The notes under the pieces were generated by a model. It worked only from the letters and a program-made list of their open reading frames with translations. It was not told where the DNA came from and made no database searches. This document shows, piece after piece, positions 8,265-18,200 of a stretch of DNA of 64,000 bases; the first letter of the stretch is position 1, and each line of letters starts with the position of its first letter. The DNA is from Bacillota bacterium (GTDB taxonomy: Bacteria > Bacillota > Clostridia > Christensenellales > SZUA-584), in NCBI GenBank assembly GCA_023428025.1, contig JAEYZN010000004.1, positions 1-64,000 on the forward strand. The letters are read 5' to 3'. A program made the position numbers and the translations under genes.

Positions 8265-9374
8265 TTGATAAAGAGATTCATCTTCATACTGGCTGCGGCT
8301 GTGATGCTTTGCGGCATCGTTCTCGTTCCCCGTCCGGCGCTGGCTTACGACGAGCTGAAGAACACCGATCCGAACAAATACTATATCCTGCTGGACCTCA
8401 AGAACCAGATCGTCACGGTGTTCGAGCAGGACGACAACGGCGAGTACACCAAGGTCGTGCGGCGCTTCATCTGCACGTCGGGCCGCACCGAGCTGGACCC
8501 GCTGGACCCCGAGGACAAGGGGACGCCCACGCCTAAGGGCCTCTGGAAAATCGGCGGGCGTGAGCGCTTCGGCGAGTTTGCCGCGTTCGACGGCACATAC
8601 GCGCGCTACTGGACGCAGATCGTGGAGGGCGTTTACTTCCACTCCGTCATGTACAGCAGGCACGACGTGACCACGCTGCAGAGCGGCGCTTTCGGCAGGC
8701 TGGGCAGCAAAGGCTCTCACGGCTGCGTCCGCCTCTATGTGGAGGACGCCAAATGGCTCTACTATTACGCCTGCCCCGGCACCACCATCAAGGTGTCCAC
8801 CAACGAGCCCTCCAACCGGGAGATGACCAAGATACTGAAAACCAAAATGCCTTTCAAAACTTACAAGGCGTTCCAGACCACGTTTTACGATATCCCCGAG
8901 CTGCCCAACCCCAAGGCCTGGGTGGTGAAAGAGGATGCGGACATCCGCACGGGCAACGGTTCCAACGACCGCACGATCAAACGCCTGCCCGTCGGCACCG
9001 AGCTGGAGCTGCTGCAGATCGCCGAGACGTGGTCCAAGGTGAAGTTCGAGAAGCGGGAGGGCTATATCCGCACCGCTTATCTCACCTTCCAGCAGGGCAC
9101 GATGATGTCGCGCGAGGATGCGGACATCATCAGGCAGACGGCCTACATGTACGCCGCGCCCGACGAGGATTCCGAGCAACTCACCAAGGTGCCCAACTAT
9201 ACGTCGGTGGACATCCTCGAGCCGGACAAGGACGGCTGGACGAAGATCAAATACTGGGATGATGAAGGCTACGTGGAAACCAAAGAGCTCACCAAGGGCT
9301 GGGGCGTCATCTACGAGGTGATGGACGCGATCATGCCGGTCGAGACGTACAAAGAGGTCTTCAGCCTCTACTGA
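8265..9374 (+). CDS. L,D-transpeptidase with two SH3b-like domains
   Basis: A secreted cell-wall enzyme of 369 residues. The N-terminal signal peptide ends near PALAY. A YkuD catalytic domain (about 35-180) carries the active-site motif SHGCVRL with the nucleophilic Cys near residue 153. Two SH3b-like modules follow (about 215-275 and 285-350). YkuD enzymes make 3-3 cross-links or anchor proteins to peptidoglycan and resist most beta-lactams. The TTG start is preferred because GGAGG lies six bases upstream; an ATG 39 bases earlier would spoil the signal peptide. A close paralogue sits at 52878-53984 in a low-GC region. Confidence 0.93.
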   Translation: MIKRFIFILAAAVMLCGIVLVPRPALAYDELKNTDPNKYYILLDLKNQIVTVFEQDDNGEYTKVVRRFICTSGRTELDPLDPEDKGTPTPKGLWKIGGRERFGEFAAFDGTYARYWTQIVEGVYFHSVMYSRHDVTTLQSGAFGRLGSKGSHGCVRLYVEDAKWLYYYACPGTTIKVSTNEPSNREMTKILKTKMPFKTYKAFQTTFYDIPELPNPKAWVVKEDADIRTGNGSNDRTIKRLPVGTELELLQIAETWSKVKFEKREGYIRTAYLTFQQGTMMSREDADIIRQTAYMYAAPDEDSEQLTKVPNYTSVDILEPDKDGWTKIKYWDDEGYVETKELTKGWGVIYEVMDAIMPVETYKEVFSLY

Positions 9375-9393
9375 TGCAGCTGGATACAGCGAA

Positions 9394-9420
9394 GCCGTCC
9401 GGTACACCGGGCGGCTTTTA
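9394..9420 (+). terminator. intrinsic terminator of the first L,D-transpeptidase
   Basis: GCCGTCCGG pairs with CCGGGCGGC (one G-U pair, loop TACA) and is followed directly by TTTTA. Confidence 0.8.
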
Positions 9421-10209
9421 TAATGCACGACTGCATCCCATGCTTTGCGGAATCCTTTCGTCAAATGCGTTGCGGCAAGGCATTCACTCGTACCCGATGC
9501 GGGTATCAGCCGCTGACATTATGCCGTTGGCAGCCGTGAACGCCCGGCATAGCTATGGGAGAAAGGGCTTTACGAAAATATTCATTTTATAATAGTTCAG
9601 GGATTCTTAAGGGTAGGTATAAAAGCCTTCATCTCTTCGGGACCCCCGAGCACGCAGCGCCGGATGAGGTGTCAAACAAAGCTGTCCGCATTAACACCTC
9701 ATCAGTTGCCTGCAGGCCTTTTGGGATGGGTATAAACGGATAGCCCCAATAGCTCTCCCGGCACAGTCGGACATCAATAATGATCCCCCGGCATAGCCGG
9801 GGGTATTTCATATGCGGGCAAAGCCCTCTTTTACTGGCATCGCCTTAAGGCGTACTCGACGATCGGCAGCCGCAAAAGCTTGTTACTGGCTGCTCCTTTA
9901 AGGGGCGATAATTTTCGCAGCGTTTAGTCAGTGATATCCGTTTAAGTGGCTTCCCCTCGAGGGGAAGCTGTCGCCGCAGGCGACTGATGAGGTGTCATGC
10001 AATACCCAAGACCCCTCATCCGGCACTTCGCGCCACCTTCCCCCCAGGGGGGAAGGCTTCTTCTGCTCTTGTTGATGGTTAACTTCGCTCATATCAAAAA
10101 GGGAACTTTTCCATAGCTAAAGCTTTTTGGGACGCCTGGCACAGGCGGATACCAAAAAAGCCGTCCGGCATAACCGGACGGCCTCGACTTCGATCGAAGT
10201 GTAAGCTTC
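9421..10209. repeat. 0.8 kb gene-free tract of dispersed palindromic repeats
   Basis: No coding region is supported. Bases 9660-9718 contain GGATGAGGTGTC and ACACCTCATCAG in inverted arrangement. Bases 9785-9803 are a perfect CCCCCGGC/GCCGGGGG hairpin. Bases 9946-10060 combine GGCTTCCCCTCGAGGGGAAGC, TCGCCGCAGGCGA, TGATGAGGTGTC, CCTCATCCGGCACTTCG and CTTCCCCCCAGGGGGGAAG, an interspersed element style I know from several gut Clostridia. A motif shared with 2731-2754 is at 10110-10133. The function of such elements is unknown. Confidence 0.65.
10154..10182 (-). terminator. intrinsic terminator of the binding-protein-like lipoprotein gene
   Basis: A perfect 9-bp stem GCCGTCCGG/CCGGACGGC (10160-10182) with a 5-base loop is followed on the minus strand by six T. 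Confidence 0.85.
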
Positions 10210-11304
10210 TTATTTCTCCCCGGCGGCCGCGTTCGCCCTGTAATATTCCCGCAGCGTATCCATCCAGTCCGCGGTGAACAGCGCGGCCTTCTCGACATCC
10301 GCCGCTGCCAGCGCCGCTATGGCGTCCTCGCCCAGGTCCGCCGCGTTCAGCAGCGCGGGCCCGAACGCCTGCGTCACGGGCTCTCCGCCTTTAAGCATCT
10401 GCAGCGCGGCCCGCACGCTGAGCGTTCCCGCCAGCGCGTCGTTGCGGCCCACCGCCTGCGCGAACACCTCGGGGTCCTGCTGCATGCGCGCCACCACGTC
10501 GGGCGTCACGCCGGGGCAGAACACCTCCATGTCGGCGCGGCCCAGAGCGGCCAGCGCGTCATACGCGCCCGTCGCCAGCGCCGTGTCCTCGGCAAACACG
10601 CCGTCCAGCATGCCTTCCACGTAACCGTTCAGCACGTCCGTCAGCCATTCGCCCGCGCCCGTCTCCGTTTCCGACGCGATATACACTTCCTTGGGGAATA
10701 TCTTGCCCTCGTCATACAGCGCCTGATACGCCGCGTACGCGGGCGACTCGGCGCTCTCAAACATCAGGATCAGCCTCACCGGCGTGTCGTGCGGCGGATA
10801 GGTGAGCGCCGCTTCAAACGCCATGTCCAGCTCGCCCTCGGCTTCGTAATACAGGTGGGATATTTCCCGCGGCATATTGCCGTTCTGCGTCTCAAACACC
10901 GCCGCCGGCTTGCCCAGCCCGGCCAACGCGCTGGTGCCCGCAGCCGTTTCCGGCAGGAACGCGACCACCGCGTCCGCACTGCCCGCGGCCTCGGCCACGG
11001 CCGCGTCGAACCCACTGCCCGCGGCGTTGGTGGTGACGGTCACGCCCATGCTTTCCGCCTCACGGACAGCCGCGTCAAAGAACAGCGAGGACGCCGCGTC
11101 GTCCGCGTTGCTCACCACCGCGAGGGTGATAGCCGGCTTGTCGAAAACCGCCTCGATGCCCACCTTGGGCGTGGGTGTCGGCGCCGGGGTGGCAACCGGT
11201 TCCGCGGACGCGCCGCCGTTTGCCGCTGTCTCCGCGGAGCATCCCGCCATCACGATGCACAGTATCGCCGCCGTCGCCATAACGGCCATCTTCTTTATAT
11301 TCAT
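10210..11304 (-). CDS. lipoprotein with periplasmic-binding-protein-like fold
   Basis: A 364-residue exported lipoprotein. The signal peptide ends in the lipobox VMAGC near residue 22, followed by a Pro/Thr/Ala-rich linker. The rest shows the alternating beta/alpha pattern of type-I sugar-binding proteins (AVVSNADDAASSLFFDAAVREAESMGVTV, then ADAVVAFLP). Similarity is only at fold level and no ABC permease or ATPase is adjacent. It may be an orphan binding protein or a sensor partner rather than a transporter subunit. The ATG is preceded by GGAGGA. Ligand unknown. Confidence 0.7.
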   Translation of the reverse strand: MNIKKMAVMATAAILCIVMAGCSAETAANGGASAEPVATPAPTPTPKVGIEAVFDKPAITLAVVSNADDAASSLFFDAAVREAESMGVTVTTNAAGSGFDAAVAEAAGSADAVVAFLPETAAGTSALAGLGKPAAVFETQNGNMPREISHLYYEAEGELDMAFEAALTYPPHDTPVRLILMFESAESPAYAAYQALYDEGKIFPKEVYIASETETGAGEWLTDVLNGYVEGMLDGVFAEDTALATGAYDALAALGRADMEVFCPGVTPDVVARMQQDPEVFAQAVGRNDALAGTLSVRAALQMLKGGEPVTQAFGPALLNAADLGEDAIAALAAADVEKAALFTADWMDTLREYYRANAAAGEK

Positions 11305-11344
11305 CCGTTCCTCCGGTATCAATAGTCAACACGCTTGTTTTTCC

Positions 11345-11373
11345 ATTATAACGAAGCCGCCGGTGTTTTGCAA
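11345..11373 (-). promoter_or_regulatory. promoter of the binding-protein-like lipoprotein gene
   Basis: On the minus strand TTGCAA (11373-11368) is followed after 17 bases by a perfect TATAAT (11350-11345), about 40 bases before the start. Confidence 0.75.
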
Positions 11374-11496
11374 CAACACCGCGTTTCAGGCTCTTCATCT
11401 AAGCGCGTAAGCGCGGGAAAAATTGCTGAAGCTGTTTTTGGAACCGGGCAAAGGATGACCGCACGGAACATATCAGCCACCGCGTGATCCTTTTGC

Positions 11497-13419
11497 TCAA
11501 TATCTATGCCCCAACAGGTTCCAATAATTCAGCCAGCAGACGATTCCTATAAAAGATATCATGACAACGGAATAGTATATCTTATCCATTGTTTTCATTT
11601 TGCCCGCCGCCCAGTTGCCGATCAACACAATCAAAAACCCGAGGCTCAATATGGATACGGCCAATAACCATGTCAGCATCATTTGGGCCGTTAAGGAAAC
11701 GCCGAAAGCAAAGGCGGGAAAACCGGTGATCCGGTGCAAGAACAGCGCATATATGACGCCGGCAAGCCCGATGATAAACAGCAGCGATATGGCGCCGCTG
11801 ATTTGCAACAGGCTGCGCTCTCCTTTAACCAGTTTTATTATACTGACAATGATCGCGGCCAAAAATACGGCCAGACAGCAGATCAGCAGATATAATTGGA
11901 TTTGGCTGGATTCATACCACGGAATTTTGACGAATGCGCCGTGGTACCCCGAGCCGGAAGCCAGGCTTATGATGCCGCCTTCTTCGTCTTCCTGAAAAGC
12001 CATGTAGCTTTCCTTATCGACCCTGCGGAACAACAAGGGCTCGACCTCCGCCCATTTGCTTTCTTTGGGGAAGTCTCCGTAAACGTCGCTTTCACCCAGA
12101 ACCGTGACCGTTAATTCCCCGTTTTCATCCGCCGTTACCTTTAAATCCCCCATGGCCAGCGCCTCCGCTTTGACCAGCGTATGCGCGGCTGTTTGGGATG
12201 GTCTGTAAATCCCCTCATATCTGCCCGGATCGCCGGAATCAGCCTGTTGACCCGGCTCATCCTCCCCACCCGGAAAGAATTCATTCAGAAAAGCCGCGTT
12301 AAGCTCTTCGGCCATTTCGTCGCCCCTGACGTTTTGCACATAAAAATAGCCCAGATTATGCTCGGGCAGTAAAAATATCTGGCTTCTTATGCCCACGCCG
12401 CTACCATCGCGCACCAGCCCTCTTTGTCCGTTGTACAGCGTTTCCATAAAGCCGTAGGTCACGCCGGGCAGGGAAGGATGCGGGGTATACTGCCGGCTCA
12501 GCATCTTTTCCACGGTTTTTTCCTGCAATATCCGGTTCCCGTCATATTGCCCCTTATTCAGCAGGGCCATGATGAATTTTCCCATGTCTTCCGGGGTCGT
12601 GCTCAGGGCGCCTGTCGGCGCGGTGCTGACATACAGGAATTCAGTCGGGACAAATTGACCGGCGTCCTCTTCATAATTATAAATGGTGGCGATGTTCCCC
12701 TTTATGCTGTTCGGCAGAACCTGCCCAAAGGTGCTGTTTTCCATCTGCAAAGGCGCAAATATATTGGCGTCCATATATTCTTCAAAGGGCTGCTGTTTGA
12801 CCTGGCTGATCAAATAGCCCGCCAGGGCGGTGCCGTACCCGCCGTAGGTGATCTTGCTGCCCGGGCTTTGAACCGGGCTGTTTAAATCCTTCTTCAGCAC
12901 CTCCTCCAAAGAGAGCAAATCCGCCGCATCCTGCACGAAGGTCCCCAGATCCCGGGTTTCAAAGCCGTCGGTGTGGGTCAACAGATATTTGATTCTGAGC
13001 GGCTCCTCATAACCGTTCTCCACCTGGAAAGTTCCCAGATAGTCGTTTACGTCGTTGTCAAGGTCAATGAAGCCCTGCTCCTCCAGCTGCAGCGCACCGG
13101 CGATGGTAAAAATTTTAGAAACAGACGCCACGCGGAATATCGTTTTTTGCGGGTCAACGGGAACGCCGTTTTCAATATCCGCGTATCCGTAGCCCTTGGA
13201 AAAAAGCACGCGGCCGTCCTTTACAACGACGATCGCGGCGCCGGGCACGTGATGCTCGGACATCTTTTCTGCAAAAAAATCGTCCGCAAAGGCAGACAGC
13301 GTCCGGGCATCCAGGGATACTCCGGTTTCCGCCGCCGCCAGCGCCGGGGCACAGAATGCGATCGATACCATACTAAAAACCAGAAAAAAAATCACCTTGC
13401 TCTTCCATTGCCTTGGCAT
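11497..13419 (-). CDS. beta-lactamase-family serine hydrolase with C-terminal membrane segments
   Basis: A 640-residue secreted or membrane protein: signal peptide (to about 30), class-C-beta-lactamase/PBP-like domain (about 45-380), a beta-rich stretch, and about five transmembrane segments after residue 480. The nucleophile motif SVSK is intact (Ser99-Lys102). The second motif, normally YSN, reads Y-G-G (192-194). The third, normally HGG or KTG, reads DGS in GLVRDGSGVGIRS. The paralogue at 57691-59571 keeps both. The enzyme may thus be impaired or altered. I choose the ATG at 13419 because GAGGAGGG is five bases upstream; an earlier ATG overlaps the preceding stop. It forms an operon with the alpha/beta hydrolase. 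Confidence 0.85.
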   Translation of the reverse strand: MPRQWKSKVIFFLVFSMVSIAFCAPALAAAETGVSLDARTLSAFADDFFAEKMSEHHVPGAAIVVVKDGRVLFSKGYGYADIENGVPVDPQKTIFRVASVSKIFTIAGALQLEEQGFIDLDNDVNDYLGTFQVENGYEEPLRIKYLLTHTDGFETRDLGTFVQDAADLLSLEEVLKKDLNSPVQSPGSKITYGGYGTALAGYLISQVKQQPFEEYMDANIFAPLQMENSTFGQVLPNSIKGNIATIYNYEEDAGQFVPTEFLYVSTAPTGALSTTPEDMGKFIMALLNKGQYDGNRILQEKTVEKMLSRQYTPHPSLPGVTYGFMETLYNGQRGLVRDGSGVGIRSQIFLLPEHNLGYFYVQNVRGDEMAEELNAAFLNEFFPGGEDEPGQQADSGDPGRYEGIYRPSQTAAHTLVKAEALAMGDLKVTADENGELTVTVLGESDVYGDFPKESKWAEVEPLLFRRVDKESYMAFQEDEEGGIISLASGSGYHGAFVKIPWYESSQIQLYLLICCLAVFLAAIIVSIIKLVKGERSLLQISGAISLLFIIGLAGVIYALFLHRITGFPAFAFGVSLTAQMMLTWLLAVSILSLGFLIVLIGNWAAGKMKTMDKIYYSVVMISFIGIVCWLNYWNLLGHRY

Positions 13420-13430
13420 TCCAGCCCTCC

Positions 13431-14357
13431 TCATCGTGCCTCACACACGTCGCCCGCACCGGACGGTTCCTTTATGTTTTTCTCCAGAAAATCCAGACAG
13501 CAGGTCTCCAGCTCCTTGAGTCCGGCCGGCTCAATGGGAAAATGTCCGGCTCCTTTTAACATCTTCAATTCCTTCTCACAGGCCAGGCGGTCATAAAAAA
13601 GGCGGCTTAAGGATATATCCGTCCACCTGTCCTGTTCCGGATGAACCAGAAGAAAAGGGCATCCGTCAAACCGGCCAGGATCTGTCGCGATCTCAGGAAA
13701 AAGCATGGTATAGAGGAATCTGACCGGGACATGCGCGCCGGCAGAGCGAATATCGCCCATCAGTATTTTTGCAAGGGCTTTGTCGTTCACAATACGCTTC
13801 ATGTTGGACACCCGTTTCATGGGCAGCCGGAGACCGGGAAAACAGCGTTGCAGCGGGCGCATCAATCTTTTTCCGAATGTCCCGGCTATGGGGTTGCTCG
13901 CCGTTTTCCGCGTGACCACGGGTTCTCTTTGGTCCAGGATGCAGGTGACCATCACACCTTTTACGCGGTACTCACAGGCCACCTGATAGGCCAGCATTCC
14001 TCCGGCGCTAAGGCCAAAAAGAAAAGTGTTCAGTGAATCCTGATTTTGATAATGCCTGACGATCTCAATCCCGCCATTCACCCATGTATCATAAGTGATG
14101 ATATCAGAATATTCCGTATATCCGTACAGCGGCAGGTCAGGGCATATCACCTCAAAACCGTTTCTTTGCAAGGGCAGCGCCATAAAAGACAACAGCCGGC
14201 CGTTTCCGCCAACGCCATGGAACAGGATGATTCGCGCTTTGGGGTTTTCATGAGTGTAATGGTCAATATGAAGGTTCATGCCACAAATATTGATAAAGCA
14301 TTCATGGGGTGTGTTATTATCCGTAAGCCGGTTCTGTTCGGGCAAAAACTTTTGCAT
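13431..14357 (-). CDS. alpha/beta hydrolase
   Basis: A 308-residue cytoplasmic alpha/beta-hydrolase. The oxyanion region is LFHGVGGNGR near residue 48, the nucleophile elbow is GLSAGG near 118, the acid is probably Asp in HPEQDRW, and the catalytic His is in GAGHFPIEP near 277. Lipase or acyl-esterase activity is plausible but the substrate is unknown. It is the first gene of a two-gene unit, divergent from a TetR gene across a 155-base region carrying a palindrome, so it is probably TetR-controlled. Confidence 0.85.
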   Translation of the reverse strand: MQKFLPEQNRLTDNNTPHECFINICGMNLHIDHYTHENPKARIILFHGVGGNGRLLSFMALPLQRNGFEVICPDLPLYGYTEYSDIITYDTWVNGGIEIVRHYQNQDSLNTFLFGLSAGGMLAYQVACEYRVKGVMVTCILDQREPVVTRKTASNPIAGTFGKRLMRPLQRCFPGLRLPMKRVSNMKRIVNDKALAKILMGDIRSAGAHVPVRFLYTMLFPEIATDPGRFDGCPFLLVHPEQDRWTDISLSRLFYDRLACEKELKMLKGAGHFPIEPAGLKELETCCLDFLEKNIKEPSGAGDVCEAR

Positions 14358-14414
14358 GTTCCGCCAGACCGGATCATGATGATATCCTTTGATAATGACG
14401 CGCCCCCTTACAAA

Positions 14415-14428
14415 GCCACACTTGTGGC
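14415..14428. promoter_or_regulatory. candidate TetR operator
   Basis: GCCACA-CT-TGTGGC is a perfect inverted repeat between the divergent hydrolase and TetR genes. It overlaps the TTGTGG (14422-14427) that stands 17 bases before TATAAT (14445-14450) of the TetR promoter. Confidence 0.55.
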
Positions 14429-14512
14429 ATATCTGATTTTATAATATAATAGGTTTCATCGTCAATCATGCCCATTAAAATTCCGCAGATATTGAAAAAT
14501 GGGGAGATTAAA

Positions 14513-15076
14513 ATGGATAAAAAAGAAAACCCGCTGGCCGTTCAGTCAAAGCAATGGATATTGAATGCGCTGTTGGAATTAATGAGACAAAAATCCTATC
14601 ACAATATCTCTGTTAAAGAGCTGGCGGCCAAAGCCGCTCTAGACAGAAAAACCTTCTACCGGCACTTTAAGCACAAAGAGGACGTCCTCTATCTGGTTAT
14701 AAAAGAAGCGTGTGAAAGATATATCCTTGAACTCAGGAAGCTGTCTGAATTGAGCTCCTACGAAATAACAAGAGCATACTTTTCGGTATGCGCTCAGTAT
14801 ACGGACTTCTTTGATTTGCTTGACCGCAACGGGATGCTCCTTCTGGTATTAACGAAGTTTGATGAGTATCTGCCCCGCTTAAACGAGATGTTTCTGACCC
14901 ACCCAGCTTATCGCCCCAAGTCGGATTATGAACTGATCTATCAGGCAGGCGGTTTTTGGAATGTCACCGTCCATTGGATCAGAAACGGTACCAAAGAGAA
15001 GCCCGAAGAGCTTGCAGGCATTGTGAGCGCCTTTATGATTCCTTCATCCAAACAGGCCCGCTGCCCCACCGGCTAA
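14513..15076 (+). CDS. TetR-family transcriptional regulator
   Basis: A 187-residue TetR protein. The N-terminal helix-turn-helix is ISVKELAAKAALDRKTFYRHFKHKEDVLY (about 32-60). The C-terminal half is of the TetR_C variant with FFDLLDRNGM. The ATG at 14513 has GGGGAG eight bases upstream. Divergent to the hydrolase/serine hydrolase pair, its likely target. Composition is lower in GC than its neighbours. Confidence 0.88.
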   Translation: MDKKENPLAVQSKQWILNALLELMRQKSYHNISVKELAAKAALDRKTFYRHFKHKEDVLYLVIKEACERYILELRKLSELSSYEITRAYFSVCAQYTDFFDLLDRNGMLLLVLTKFDEYLPRLNEMFLTHPAYRPKSDYELIYQAGGFWNVTVHWIRNGTKEKPEELAGIVSAFMIPSSKQARCPTG

Positions 15077-15162
15077 AGAAGTCAATAGGAAGGTGTAAAA
15101 AAAGCGGTCAAGCGTGCATGATGACAGAACCCTTTTCATGCGCTTATCATCGCTTCGCACAT

Positions 15163-15194
15163 AAAAAGATGGGCTGCGGTTATCACAGCCCATC
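15163..15194 (-). terminator. intrinsic terminator of the surface protein gene
   Basis: GATGGGCTG/CAGCCCATC, a perfect 9-bp stem with a 9-base loop, is followed on the minus strand by five T. Confidence 0.8.
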
Positions 15195-15214
15195 CGTTAC
15201 CTTATCCTGTTCTG

Positions 15215-18200
15215 TCAGGCGTTTTGTTGCTCTTCGTCCTTCCTTCTCTTCGCCAGGAAGAATATCAGCAGGAACAGCAGCCCGGCCAGCCCGACGCCGA
15301 TCAGGATCCACCACCACGGGAACGCCGCGGGGCCCTGCTGCGGCACCTCTTCGTCCTCCAGCGTTGTGGTGTTGCCCGTGCCCGGCACCGGCTCCTCGGT
15401 CAGCTGCTCGTTCTGTGTGAACTGCGCCGTCACCGTGATATCTCCCGTCACCGCCGAGAAATCGGTATCCCAGCCGGTGAACGTGTAGCCGTCGCGCGTC
15501 GGGTCTGCCGGGGCGGCCGCCGCCGTGTTCCAGTTTACCGTCACTTCGGAGATCACCGTGCCGTCGTAGTTCACGAACGTTACCGTATACGTGTTGATCC
15601 GGTACTGCGCCGTTACGGTCATGTTGCCCCGCACATCGTCAAACGCGCTGTCCCAGCCGGTGAACGTATACCCTTCTCTCGCGGGCGGCGTGGGCGCCAC
15701 CGCGCTGCCGCCGTACAGCACGCCGTCCGTGCCGATCACGTTGCCGTTAAAGTCCACAAACGTCACCGTATAGCCGTTGAGCAGGTAGCTGGCCACCGCC
15801 GTGATGTTCTCGCGCACGTTGGTCAGGCTGGTGACCACCGTGTCGTCGTCGCCCGTCAGCACCCATTCGTCAAACGCGCTGCCTGTGCGCGCGGGCGCCG
15901 TCTCAAACCTGGCCGCCGTGCCCCAGTCCACCGTCTGCGTCGCACCGATCTGCGTCACACCGTCCGCCGCGAAGAACCGCACGGTATAGGTGTTGACCGC
16001 ATACTGCGCCGTCACCGTCAGGCTGCCCGTCACATTGCTGAACGCAACATCCCAGCCGGTGAAGCGATGGCCTTCACGCGTCGGAGCGGCAGGCGCCGTG
16101 GCTGCGTTGCCGTAACCAACCTGCTCGGTCTTGAGAATAGTTCCGTTATAGTCCGCGAACTCGACGGTCAGCACCAGATCGCTCACCGTCAACGTACCGG
16201 GTACATATGTGAGGCTGTAGTTGCCCGATGTCAGGCCGCCGGGCGTTATTGTGTATGTGCCCATCGCGCTGCCCGGCGCATACGCACAGGCATATATCAG
16301 CGTGCCGCCCAGGTCTGCCGCCGTGTCCCCTGTGATAAAGCCGCCGTAAGTCACGCTGTAAGCCGGAGCGGGGTCAAGATACGTCACCGTCTTGTTGTCC
16401 GCCGTCACCGTCAGCGCCTTCTTGACCACCGTCAGCGTGCCGTCAACAAACGTGATGGTATAATTGTCCGCCGTCAGCCCCTTGGGCGTGATCGAATAGC
16501 TCTTCGCAGCCTCGCCCGCGGCGTAATCGCAGTCGAATGCCAGCGTGCCGACCAGCTTGCTCTCATCCTCGCCTGGGATGAACCCGGCGTATTGCACCGA
16601 ATAGACGGGTATGGCGTCGCCATAAATAATAGACTTGTTATTCGCCGTCACCGTCAGCACCACCTTGCCCACCGTCAGCGTGCCGGGCACAAACGTGATG
16701 TCGTAGTTGGCCGATGTCAGCCCGCTGGGCGTGATCGGATAATCTCCCGCGCCGCTGCTCGTCACGCCGTACTCACAGATATACACCAGCGCGCCGCCCA
16801 GCACGGATTCATCCTGCCCCATCGTAAAGGGGCTGTACGTCGCGGTGAAGGCCGGCGCGGCCTGTCCGTACGTCGTCGTCTTGTTCTCCGCCGTCACTGT
16901 CAATGGCTTCTTGTCCACCGTCAGCGTCCCGTTCACGAGTACCAGCCGGTAGTTTCCGTTGGGTGTCAGCGTCCCCGCGCTGACTCTGATGGTGGACGTT
17001 CCCGGCGCGTCTCCCTGCGTATAGGTCGTGCGGAATGCAGGTGCGCCCGGCACCACGTCTTCCTGCCTTTGGCCCAGCACAAAGCCTGTGATCTCTGCCG
17101 TGAACGTCGGCACGGCATCGCCGTAGTGGATGGTGATATCATTCGCCGTCACCGTCAGCACCGTTCTGTTCACCGTCACCGTTCCATCCTGCGCAACAAA
17201 AGTATAGTTCTGCGCGGACATGCCGGTCACAGTCACCGTGATAGGATAGCTGCCCACCGGGCTCCCCGGCGCATAAGCGCAGCTCAGGGCAGGCTCGCCA
17301 GTCACCACCCTGTACACATTCTCTCCCGGCACAATACCGGTGATGGTGTATCCGTAGGACGGTATATCATCGCCATAGCGGATTGTCCTGTCCTTCGCTG
17401 CCACTGTCAGCTCTTTCTTGTTCACCGTCAGCGTGCCGTCTTGTTTTGTCAGCGTATAGTTCCCGTGGTTCGCCGTCACGCCGCTCAGATCGACGGTGAT
17501 GGCATAGCTGCCCGCATTAGGACCGCTGGTGTCATAATTGGTGCTCAGCGCCGGAGTGCCTGTCAGGCTGCTCGCCGCATTTTCCGGGTCCACAAAGCCG
17601 TCATATGACACCGTCAATGCCGGCCTGCTCTGCCCGTATGTCATCGTCTTGCTGTCCGCCGTCACCGTCAGCGGCTTGGGGTTGATCTTGATATAGCCGT
17701 ACCCGATATACGGCCCTGCGGCGCCTCTGGCCACCTTCACATACACCTTCACGCCATCGGTGCCCGGCGTTTCATCCACATTGGTATACTTTATCTCGCT
17801 GACAAACGGACCGGTCTCACTCAGGCTGTATTCAAGCGCGTCGTAAGTTCCTGTCACGGTCAGGCCGTGGGCAATGCCGTCATAAGTTCCCGCATAGCCC
17901 TCTATTGTGATGTCGGTGCCGTTCAGCTGCCACACGGCGGTAAACACCTTGTCGCCCGTGGAGCCCGCCGGTATTTCCGTGACGGTTGCTCCATCCGGAT
18001 CGACCCATTTCACAAAATCGCACCCCGTCCTCGTGGGTGTGGGCAGCGTGATCGTGCTGCTCTCGAACGTATAGCTTAAGGGGAATCCCGTCGTATCATC
18101 CACATTGTTGTATGTGATGCTGTACGTTTCCAGCTCAAATACGGCCTTGTAGTCATTGAGCACACCGATGGTCACCACCGCACCGGTAGGCTCCCAGTAG

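Noticed and set aside
15224..17608. 794-codon open frame antisense to the MBG surface protein
   Set aside because: It mirrors the repeat periodicity of the real gene in a GC-rich region, has His/Arg-rich low-complexity content, and lacks a ribosome binding site.
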